From Rhizobium sp. CCGE 510 (GTDB taxonomy: Bacteria; Pseudomonadota; Alphaproteobacteria; Rhizobiales; Rhizobiaceae): DNA of 64,000 nucleotides. The stretch is taken from assembly GCF_000292525.1 (NCBI RefSeq), contig NZ_AEYF01000040.1:1-64000 (forward strand), in the 5' to 3' direction. Each line of letters starts with the position of its first letter. Position 1 is the stretch's first letter. Position numbers and translations under genes: made by a program. A model generated the notes under the pieces. The model saw only the letters and a list, made by a program, of their open reading frames with translations, did no database searches and was not told the origin of the DNA. Shown here piece after piece: positions 33,858 through 41,248 of this stretch.

Positions 33858-34119
33858 GGAAAACGGGTGTTTTTCGTGTCATTTCTGTACGCACTGGGCT
33901 GAAAGCTGCGGCGATCATCGCTCTCGAAAATCGTTTAAATTATTGATATATAAATTTTATTTTAGTTAGCACCGAAATGGTCGCTAAAATTCTAACTGTG
34001 AGCCTCAATCATATTTAACGCTATAAATTAGCGGAATTTTCTGTTTTCCGCACTAAAAGAACGCTCATGACAAGGCGATGAACGCCGGTTCGGGATCATG
34101 AGAATCTTGGAGTGATGGG
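33858..34119. promoter_or_regulatory. AT-rich upstream region of the carrier-protein operon
   Basis: This 262-bp stretch is far richer in A+T than its surroundings, notably 33925-34060. An AGTTAG/CTAACT inverted repeat (33964-33969, 33992-33997) and several TATATA/TAAATT runs are present. AT-rich promoters of rhizobial surface-polysaccharide genes are often bound by MucR/Ros-type proteins, so this may be a regulated promoter. GGAG at 34109 is the ribosome-binding site of the next gene. Confidence 0.45.
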
Positions 34120-34371
34120 ATGCATAAGACAATCCGCGACCTCGTAGCCAAATACGGCAAACTTCCTGCGTCGATCGACCAGGTCGCCGACGAAGCCGAT
34201 CTTTATGCGGCCGGTCTGACGTCCTTTGCTTCGGTGCAGCTGATGCTTGGCATCGAAGAGGCGTTCGACATCGAATTTCCCGACAATCTCCTGAACCGCA
34301 AATCCTTCGCGAGCATCTCGGCCATCGCCCGGACCGTTGATCTCATCCGGGACAGCCGGAAGGTCGCCTGA
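34120..34371 (+). CDS. Aminoacyl carrier protein (acyl-carrier-protein family)
   Basis: The 83-residue protein is a four-helix carrier protein with the phosphopantetheine Ser at residue 35 in AAGLTSFASVQL. The usual DSL is replaced by TSF, as in carrier proteins that partner amino acid:[carrier protein] ligases. Those were characterised in Bradyrhizobium and Agrobacterium and accept glycine or alanine on the phosphopantetheine thiol. It overlaps the flavoprotein gene by one base and lies two genes before the ligase, which supports the partner assignment. Confidence 0.88.
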   Translation: MHKTIRDLVAKYGKLPASIDQVADEADLYAAGLTSFASVQLMLGIEEAFDIEFPDNLLNRKSFASISAIARTVDLIRDSRKVA

Positions 34372-35552
34372 TGAACTTCCCTGTGAAGATCATGCAGGAC
34401 GGTCTTGTCGCACGAGTGGCCCGCGTTGCCGAAATCGCGGCGAAACACGCCGATGCCGTCGACACCGAAGCTCGCTTTCCGCGCGAAGCCGTGGATGCGA
34501 TGAAGGCCGAAAGGCTGCTCGGCATCCAGGTGCCGCGCCAATTCGGCGGCGAATCCGCCTCGATCACCGAGATCGCCGAATTGTGCTCGATGCTCGGCCA
34601 GGCCTGTGCGGCAAGCGCCATGGTCTTCGCCATGCATCATATCAAGCTGTCGAGCCTTGTTGAACACGGGACCGACAGCGAATGGCACCGCGACTTCATG
34701 CATCGCATTGCCGCCAATCAGCTGCTGATCGCATCGGCCACCACAGAAGGTGGCATTGGCGGTAACTTGCGCAACAGTATTTGCGCGGTCGAGGTCGATG
34801 GTGACACCTGTCGCCTGGCGAAGGATGCGACCGTCATTTCCTATGGCTCGCATGCCGACGCCATTCTCATCACCTCGCGTGCCCACGCGCAGGCGGCTTC
34901 CTCCGATCAGGTGCTGACGGCCTTCCTCAAGGACCAGTACACGCTCGAGAAAACGCATGTCTGGAATACGCTCGGCATGCGCGGCACCTGCTCCGACGGA
35001 TTCCTCTTCAAGGGGCAGGCGCCGGCGCATCAAATCCTGCCGAAGCCCTTCGCCGAGATCGCCGCGCAATCCATGCTCGCCTCCTCGCACTTGTTGTGGA
35101 GCGGCGTCTGGTACGGCATCGCCGTCGACGCCGTCGCACGCGCTCAGGCTTTCGTGCGCGCCGCCGCCCGCAAGACGCCGGATGCCCAGCCGCCGGGCGC
35201 GCTGCGCCTGGCCGAGGTTTCGAACCTGCTGCAGATGGTAAAATCCAATGTGGTTGCCGGCCTCAAGGCCTATGAGGATGCCAAGGTCGATGTCGACAGG
35301 CTGTCTTCGATGGGATTTGCGGTGACGATGAACAACGTCAAGATCGCCTCGTCCGAGACGATCCTGGAGATCGTCAACCATGCCATGCTGATCTGCGGCA
35401 TCATGGGCTACAAGAATGGCACGCCCTTCAGCCTCGGACGCCATCTGCGCGACGCGCATTCCGCACAGCTGATGATTTCGAACGACCGCATCCTCGGCAA
35501 TACGTCGAGCATGCTTCTTGTCCATAAGCAGGACACTAGCCTACTGGGGTGA
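34371..35552 (+). CDS. Acyl-CoA dehydrogenase-like flavoprotein of the carrier-protein cluster
   Basis: The 393-residue protein has the three ACAD domains: helical N-terminus, beta domain (LLIASATTEGGIGGNLRNS binds flavin) and C-terminal helices. The C-terminal GT/EGT active-site loop differs: MISNDRILGNTSSMLL has no Glu at the MCAD catalytic position. It more likely oxidises or hydroxylates a carrier-protein-bound aminoacyl group than a free acyl-CoA. It is coupled to the carrier-protein gene (TGATG) and to the ligase gene. The substrate is unknown. Confidence 0.8.
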   Translation: MNFPVKIMQDGLVARVARVAEIAAKHADAVDTEARFPREAVDAMKAERLLGIQVPRQFGGESASITEIAELCSMLGQACAASAMVFAMHHIKLSSLVEHGTDSEWHRDFMHRIAANQLLIASATTEGGIGGNLRNSICAVEVDGDTCRLAKDATVISYGSHADAILITSRAHAQAASSDQVLTAFLKDQYTLEKTHVWNTLGMRGTCSDGFLFKGQAPAHQILPKPFAEIAAQSMLASSHLLWSGVWYGIAVDAVARAQAFVRAAARKTPDAQPPGALRLAEVSNLLQMVKSNVVAGLKAYEDAKVDVDRLSSMGFAVTMNNVKIASSETILEIVNHAMLICGIMGYKNGTPFSLGRHLRDAHSAQLMISNDRILGNTSSMLLVHKQDTSLLG

Positions 35553-35557
35553 CAGTC

Positions 35558-36466
35558 ATGGATATGCAGACCTCGTTTCTCGACCGGCTTTTCGAAGCCG
35601 GCCTGCTGATCGATACCGGCATCGACGGGCTCTATGGCCGCAGCGGCCAGTTCGAAGAGGTGATCGCTGCCTTCGAGCGCCTGGTCGACACGTTCGGCGG
35701 CGCCGACGGCGCGGAGGCCATGCGCTTTCCGCCGGGCATGAACCGCGCCTTCTTCGAAAAGAGCGGCTACATGAAGAGCTTTCCGCAACTCGCCGGCACG
35801 GTGCACAGCTTCTGCGGCAGCGAACTCGATCATGTCAGCCTGCTGCAATGCATGGAGGTGGGCGAGGACTGGACCAAGGGACAGGAGGCGACCAATATCG
35901 TGTTGACGCCGGCTGCCTGCTATCCGCTCTATCCGACGATCGCCAAGCGCGGCAACCTGCCGAAGACAGGCGGCCTCTTCGACCTGCAATCCTATTGCTT
36001 CCGCCACGAGCCGTCGAAGGATCCGGCCCGCCAGCAGCTGTTCCGCATGCGCGAATATGTCTGCATGGGTACCGAACAGCATGTCACCGATTTCCGCCAG
36101 CGCTGGATGGATCGCGGCGTCGAGATGATGAAGGCCGTCGGCCTCGACGTGACGATCGACGTCGCCAACGATCCGTTCTTCGGCCGCGCCGGCAAGATGC
36201 TTGCCAACAACCAGCGCGACCAGAACCTGAAATTCGAACTGCTGATCCCGATCACCTCGGCCGCAAATCCGACTGCCTGCATGAGCTTCAACTACCATCA
36301 GGACGCTTTCGGGACGAAGTGGGGTCTCAATCTCGAGGACGGCAGTGTCGCGCACACCGCCTGCGTCGGCTTCGGACTGGAGCGGATCGCGCTGGCTCTC
36401 TTCCATCATCACGGGCTCGACGTGAAGGAATGGCCGGCCAGCGTCCGGAAAACGCTGTGGGGCTGA
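35558..36466 (+). CDS. Amino acid:[carrier protein] ligase (SerRS-like)
   Basis: The 302-residue protein is a class II synthetase core related to atypical seryl-tRNA synthetase, lacking the tRNA-binding arm. Motif 2 is CFRHEPSKDPARQQLFRMREYV and motif 3 GFGLERIAL. The zinc ligands are Cys121 (PAACYP), Glu166 (RMREYV) and Cys269 (HTACVGFG), with the same spacing as the characterised Bradyrhizobium enzyme. The reaction is ATP-dependent aminoacylation of a carrier protein's phosphopantetheine, with glycine or alanine expected from the family. A GTG at 35549 overlaps the previous stop. The ATG at 35558 is preferred because GGGGTGA lies 5 bases upstream. Confidence 0.9.
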   Translation: MDMQTSFLDRLFEAGLLIDTGIDGLYGRSGQFEEVIAAFERLVDTFGGADGAEAMRFPPGMNRAFFEKSGYMKSFPQLAGTVHSFCGSELDHVSLLQCMEVGEDWTKGQEATNIVLTPAACYPLYPTIAKRGNLPKTGGLFDLQSYCFRHEPSKDPARQQLFRMREYVCMGTEQHVTDFRQRWMDRGVEMMKAVGLDVTIDVANDPFFGRAGKMLANNQRDQNLKFELLIPITSAANPTACMSFNYHQDAFGTKWGLNLEDGSVAHTACVGFGLERIALALFHHHGLDVKEWPASVRKTLWG

Positions 36467-36474
36467 GCCGGTCG

Positions 36475-37437
36475 ATGACATCGGTATTTTCGGGAATCGA
36501 CCCGGAAACCTATCGGGCGCATGCGCTGCATTCCAGTGAGCGCGCCTGGCCGGAAACCAATTGCTATGTCGATCTCTGGATCGAGGTGCTGGCGACTTCG
36601 GGCGTTGCGCCCGAGGCCATGCTCGGTTTCACCCTGACGCAGGATTTCGAGGGCGACCAATTCACCTTCTTCAAGGTGCCACTCGAAGATCTCGAAGCGC
36701 TCTACGGCATTCGCGCGACCGAGCTTGCCATCTACGACCGCGTCGAACGGCATGTCGAAGTGCAGATCGCGCGGGGCCGTCTCTGCCTGATCGAGATGGA
36801 TTCCTTTTATATGCCGGATACGCGCGGCACTGCCTACCGGCAGGAACACGGCAAGACGACGGTGGCGATCAACCGGCTGGACGTTGCGGCCAAGCACGTC
36901 GATTATTTCCACAATGCCGGCTATTTCCGCCTCGAAGGCGAGGATTTCGACGGATTGTTCCAATTGCAGCTGACGGAAGATAACCCGCCGTTCCTGCCCT
37001 ACACGGAATTTGCCCGCTTCCCGGAAAAGCCCGCGGATGAGGCGCATCTGCATTCGACCGCACGGCGGCTTGCCGGCGTTCATTTCACCAGGCGTCCCTG
37101 CGAAAACCCGATCCGCGCCTTTGCAAGCGTCTTTCCGCAACAGGTGGAAGCGGTGGCGGAGCGGCCGTTCGGCTTCTTCCACAAATACGCCTTCAACACG
37201 CTTCGCCAGGTGGGCGCCAATTTCGAGCTTGCGGCCGATTATCTGACCTGGCTTTCGCCCGGTGACCTCGCGGCGGCAGCCGAGCATGCGCGGCGCATTT
37301 CGGAAGTGGCGAAATCGGTGCAGTTCCAGCTTGCCCGCGCTGTCACCCGCAGGAAGTTCGAGCCGTTGCAGGCAGCCCTTGATCCGGCTGCCGATGCATG
37401 GGATTCCATGATGGTGTCGCTTGCGGGGCGAATCTGA
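36475..37437 (+). CDS. DUF1839 family protein
   Basis: The 320-residue protein has no signal peptide. It starts MTSVFSGIDPETYRAHALHS, and the conserved-looking stretch WPETNCYVDLWIEVL with FEGDQFTFFKVPLEDLEALYGI fits DUF1839. The Cys and the DxDS-like MDSFYMPDTRGTAYR are candidate functional residues. It begins 8 bp after the ligase stop, and this family is repeatedly found with aa:CP ligases. It may take the aminoacyl group from the carrier protein, but no activity is established. Confidence 0.85.
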   Translation: MTSVFSGIDPETYRAHALHSSERAWPETNCYVDLWIEVLATSGVAPEAMLGFTLTQDFEGDQFTFFKVPLEDLEALYGIRATELAIYDRVERHVEVQIARGRLCLIEMDSFYMPDTRGTAYRQEHGKTTVAINRLDVAAKHVDYFHNAGYFRLEGEDFDGLFQLQLTEDNPPFLPYTEFARFPEKPADEAHLHSTARRLAGVHFTRRPCENPIRAFASVFPQQVEAVAERPFGFFHKYAFNTLRQVGANFELAADYLTWLSPGDLAAAAEHARRISEVAKSVQFQLARAVTRRKFEPLQAALDPAADAWDSMMVSLAGRI

Positions 37438-37453
37438 GGCCGGAGATCTGACC

Positions 37454-39934
37454 ATGCGGGGGCGTTTGGCAAGCATCGGTGCGGAGGAAAGTCTACTTTC
37501 CGAAGGCTGGAACCTGATCCTGACGGAGCCGGGCGCCTGCGCCGTGCCGCACGACATCCCGCTCTCTGCCCGGTTCATCCCAGCGCCCGTTCCCGGAACC
37601 GTCGCTGGCGCCCTCGAAAAGGCCGGTCTCTTCGATCGGGAAAATCCCGAACCGCTGAACACGAGAGACGCCTGGTATCTCTGCCGGCTGTTCGATGCCG
37701 AGCCCGGCGCGGCAATCCTGCGTTTTGCAGGGCTCGCGACGCTTTGCCATGTTTTCCTGAACGGCCAGGAAATCCTGTTTTCCGAGAGCATGTTCACGGC
37801 GCACGAGATTCCGGTGACGCTTTCGGGCGGCGACGAACTGGCGCTCTGCTTCCGGGCGCTCGGCCCCCGCCTGTCGGAGCCAGGCCCGCGTGCGCGCTGG
37901 CGGCCGCAGATGATCACGCCGGCGGGGCTGAAGAATTTCCGCACGACGCTGCTCGGTCATATGCCGGGCTGGTGCCCCGATATCCATGCCGTCGGGCCAT
38001 GGCGGCCGATTTCGATGGTGCGGCGCAATCCCGTCTCGATCGACAACGTCTCCATCCGCGCGGTGTTGGAGGAGAGTGGGATCGGCCGTCTCAGCGTTTC
38101 TCTGCACAGCAATGCCGAGCATCCCGCGATGTTGCTGCACTGCGGCGGGATGGAGCAGCCCTTCGAGAAGATCGGCGACAATCATTACTCGGCGATCCTC
38201 AAGCTCTCCGACATCGAGCCCTGGTGGCCGCATACGCATGGCGCTCCGCGCCTCTATGAGCTGACGCTGATTTCCGACGGTGTGGAATATCCGCTCGGTA
38301 CAACCGGCTTCCGGCGTATTGACGTCAACCGCGGCGCCGATGGCGATGACTTCGCGCTCACCGTCAATGGCGAACGCATCTTCTGCCGCGGCGCGGTGTG
38401 GACGACAGCCGATATCGTCCGATTGCCGGGCGGGCGGGCAGATTATGAACCGTTCCTGCGGCTTGCCGCTGAAGCCGGCATGAACATGATCCGCATCGGC
38501 GGCACCATGGCCTACGAGACGCCTGATTTCTTTGGGCTCTGCGACGAACTCGGTCTGCTCGTCTGGCAGGATTTCATGTTCGCCAATTTCGATTATCCGC
38601 GCAACGACAAGGCTTTTCTCGGCCATGTGCATGCGGAAGTCGAGGAATTCCTGCATGGCGTCCAGGCATCGCCATCGCTGGCGGTGCTCTGCGGCGGCAG
38701 TGAAATCCACCAGCAGGCGGCGATGCTGGGTCTCCCCGTGGAATTCTGGAGCGGGCCGGTCACCGATGAGATCATCCCGGCGATCGCCACGCGCATGCGA
38801 CCCGATGTGCCCTATGTCCCGAATTCGCCACATGGCGGGGCGATGCCGTTTTCGCCGAATGCCGGTATCGCCCATTATTACGGTGTCGGCGCCTATATGC
38901 GGCCGATTGCCGATGCACGCCGCGCCGATGTGCGTTTTGCCTCCGAAAGCCTTGCCTTCGCGCATGTGCCGCAGCAGAGGACGCTGCACCGCCATCTCGA
39001 CGTGCCGGCCGTCCACAGCCCGCTCTGGAAGGCCCGCGTGCCGCGCGACCGCAGCGCTTCGTGGGATTTCGAGGATGTTCGCGATTTCTACCTGCAGCTT
39101 CTCTACGACCTTGATCCGGCTCAGCTGCGCCGCGAAGATCCGGGGCATTATCTCGATCTTTCCCGCGCCATCACCGGCGAGGTGATCGAAGAGACCTTTG
39201 CCGAATGGCGGCGCAAGGGCTCCTCCTGTAACGGCGCCCTCGTCTGGACGCTGCAGGACCTGCTGCCCGGTCCCGGTTGGGGAGTGATCGATTCCACCGG
39301 GGAGCCGAAGCCGGTCTGGTATGCGATGCGCCGTGCATTCCGCCCGATTCAGGTGGTTTTCACCGATGAGGGAAACAACGGTCTCGACGTGCACATCATC
39401 AACGAGACGGATGCCGCCCTCGAGGTAGAACTCGAAGTCGTCTGCCTGCGTGAAGGGAAACAACAGGTGCTGAGCGGCAGTAGGGCCTTCAAGCTGGCCG
39501 CAAGGGACACGGAGCGTATTGCCGCTACCTCGCTGTTCGGCGCTTTTTTCGACACGACCTATGCCTTCCGTTTCGGGCCGCCGTCGCATGATGCGAGTGT
39601 CGCGCGTCTGCGTTCGCTGGAAGACGGCGCCGTGCTGGCGGAAAGCTTCCACTTCCCGTGCGGACGGGGGAAGGCGCTGCATGATGCCGGCATTGAGGCA
39701 TCACTCGGCCGAGACGGCGACGACTGGTTCGTCGATCTGAAGACGGATCGGCTGGCGCAGTCGGTGCATATCGACATCGAAGGCTACCGGGCCGAAGACG
39801 ACTGGTTCCATCTGGCCCCCGGCGCGATGCGGCGCGTAACGCTTTCTGCGCTGCCTGGCACCGAAAGCGATATTGCGCCTGCAGGCGAGATCAGAAGTCT
39901 AGGCAGTTCGCATCGCGTCGCAATCGAGGGCTGA
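37454..39934 (+). CDS. Glycoside hydrolase family 2, beta-mannosidase-like
   Basis: The 826-residue protein has the GH2 sugar-binding, immunoglobulin-like and TIM-barrel domain order. The acid/base candidate is Glu417 in CGGSEIHQQ (GNNE/GGSE position) and the nucleophile candidate is Glu498 in FASESLAFA. The block CNGALVWTLQDLLPGPGWGVIDSTG fits beta-mannosidases. There is no signal peptide, so it probably acts in the cytosol on an oligosaccharide or lipid-linked sugar. It is 16 bp past the DUF1839 gene, in the same operon. Actual sugar specificity is unproven. Confidence 0.82.
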   Translation: MRGRLASIGAEESLLSEGWNLILTEPGACAVPHDIPLSARFIPAPVPGTVAGALEKAGLFDRENPEPLNTRDAWYLCRLFDAEPGAAILRFAGLATLCHVFLNGQEILFSESMFTAHEIPVTLSGGDELALCFRALGPRLSEPGPRARWRPQMITPAGLKNFRTTLLGHMPGWCPDIHAVGPWRPISMVRRNPVSIDNVSIRAVLEESGIGRLSVSLHSNAEHPAMLLHCGGMEQPFEKIGDNHYSAILKLSDIEPWWPHTHGAPRLYELTLISDGVEYPLGTTGFRRIDVNRGADGDDFALTVNGERIFCRGAVWTTADIVRLPGGRADYEPFLRLAAEAGMNMIRIGGTMAYETPDFFGLCDELGLLVWQDFMFANFDYPRNDKAFLGHVHAEVEEFLHGVQASPSLAVLCGGSEIHQQAAMLGLPVEFWSGPVTDEIIPAIATRMRPDVPYVPNSPHGGAMPFSPNAGIAHYYGVGAYMRPIADARRADVRFASESLAFAHVPQQRTLHRHLDVPAVHSPLWKARVPRDRSASWDFEDVRDFYLQLLYDLDPAQLRREDPGHYLDLSRAITGEVIEETFAEWRRKGSSCNGALVWTLQDLLPGPGWGVIDSTGEPKPVWYAMRRAFRPIQVVFTDEGNNGLDVHIINETDAALEVELEVVCLREGKQQVLSGSRAFKLAARDTERIAATSLFGAFFDTTYAFRFGPPSHDASVARLRSLEDGAVLAESFHFPCGRGKALHDAGIEASLGRDGDDWFVDLKTDRLAQSVHIDIEGYRAEDDWFHLAPGAMRRVTLSALPGTESDIAPAGEIRSLGSSHRVAIEG

Positions 39935-39979
39935 TGTCCCTGCGAAGGATGATGCCAATTCATTGAGAAAGACCGTGAT

Positions 39980-41158
39980 TTGAGAACGACTTACCGCTTT
40001 TTGCGTGCCCATGTGCTGCAGCGGCTGATCCCGCGGTCGCGTCTTGCCTTCAATCCGCGCAAGCCGGTGGAAATCGTCGGCTATCTCTCGATGGCTGTCG
40101 GCGTCGGCGAATCGGCAAGGCTTTGCGCCGGCGCTCTGTCGGAGGCGGGAAGGGCGATCTCGCTTTCCGATGTCAGCACGCATCCTGACGAGGGTTCCTT
40201 CGCCGGATGGGTACGGTCGCATCTCTCCACCGAGCCGCCGGGAAGCCGTGTCTGGCACCTCAATCCGCCGATGCTGCCGCGCGCCATCCTGAAGAAGGGC
40301 GTAGCCAATTTCACCCGCGCCTACAACATCGGTTACTTCGCCTGGGAGCTCGAAGTCGTGCCGGCCGAGTGGCGCAACGCGATGCATTACATGAATGCCG
40401 TCTTTGTGCCGTCGGAATTCACCCGGCGAGTGATTGCGCCGCTCACCAAGGCACCCGTCATCGTCGTTCCGCATCCCGTCACCGAGGCGCCGGCGAGCGA
40501 AGGCATGCGGGAAAAGTTCGGCATCGAGAAGGATGCCTTTCTCGTCAGCTTCATCTTCAGCGGCGGCTCCTCGATCAACCGGAAGAATCCGCGGGCCGTC
40601 ATCGAAGCCTTCAGGATATTCGCCGCCGAAGCCCCAAGCGCCTTCCTGTTGATGAAGGCCAGTGGCGATGTGAACAAGGATGAAGGCCTGCGCGCGCTGG
40701 TCGCTTCGGTTGCGGGCAACAGCCGCATCAGGATCGTCACCGACAGGCTGTCGAACGCCGAGATCAACGGCCTCATCCGCTCCTCCGACGCCTATCTTTC
40801 GCTGCATCGCTCCGAGGGTTTCGGGCTGACGGTTGCCGAGGCGATCATGCAGCGCACGCCGGTTATCTCAACCGCCTGGTCGGGCACGGCGGACTTCTGC
40901 GATCCTGATAATACATGGCTGGTCGACTCTTCTCTCATTCCTGTCGTCGATACTCATCCCGAATTTGTCGGGCTTGCAGGCGCGGTCTGGGCGGATCCCT
41001 CTCCGCAAGCTGCGGCGGCGCAGTTGAGGGACATCTACCTTGCGCCTGAGCGTGCGCTTGAGAAGGCAGAAAAGGCTCGGGAATTCCTGCTGCGCTATCT
41101 CGCTGACAATAGCTATGAGAAGGCGCTTCAGAGGCTGGCGGCGATGCAGGCGAGCTAA
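39980..41158 (+). CDS. Glycosyltransferase family 4
   Basis: The 392-residue GT-B enzyme shows a C-terminal nucleotide-sugar domain: VSFIFSGGSSINRKNPRAVIEAF, then SDAYLSLHRSEGFGLTVAEAIMQRTPVISTAWSGTADF, where EGFGLTVAEA is the GT4 E-x7-E motif. It probably adds one sugar to a lipid-linked oligosaccharide at the cytoplasmic face of the membrane. Translation appears to start at TTG 39980. No ATG matches the N-terminus, though a downstream start cannot be excluded. It sits in the same orientation 45 bp past the GH2 gene. Confidence 0.85.
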   Translation: MRTTYRFLRAHVLQRLIPRSRLAFNPRKPVEIVGYLSMAVGVGESARLCAGALSEAGRAISLSDVSTHPDEGSFAGWVRSHLSTEPPGSRVWHLNPPMLPRAILKKGVANFTRAYNIGYFAWELEVVPAEWRNAMHYMNAVFVPSEFTRRVIAPLTKAPVIVVPHPVTEAPASEGMREKFGIEKDAFLVSFIFSGGSSINRKNPRAVIEAFRIFAAEAPSAFLLMKASGDVNKDEGLRALVASVAGNSRIRIVTDRLSNAEINGLIRSSDAYLSLHRSEGFGLTVAEAIMQRTPVISTAWSGTADFCDPDNTWLVDSSLIPVVDTHPEFVGLAGAVWADPSPQAAAAQLRDIYLAPERALEKAEKAREFLLRYLADNSYEKALQRLAAMQAS

Positions 41159-41248
41159 GGTGAGGTCGCCACTCCGCTTTATTTTAACATTTTCGCATTA
41201 GAGATGGCGAGTGTCGGGCCTCAAGGGCCGATCCTGGCGGATGGATAG

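Noticed and set aside
35518..36474. Upstream extension of the DUF1839 frame to 35518
   Set aside because: The first 319 codons are Arg-rich and overlap the aa:CP ligase in another frame; DUF1839 homology begins at 36475.
37493..39682. 729-residue minus-strand frame opposite the GH2 gene
   Set aside because: It is a shadow with no domain, and the GH2 frame has intact catalytic motifs.
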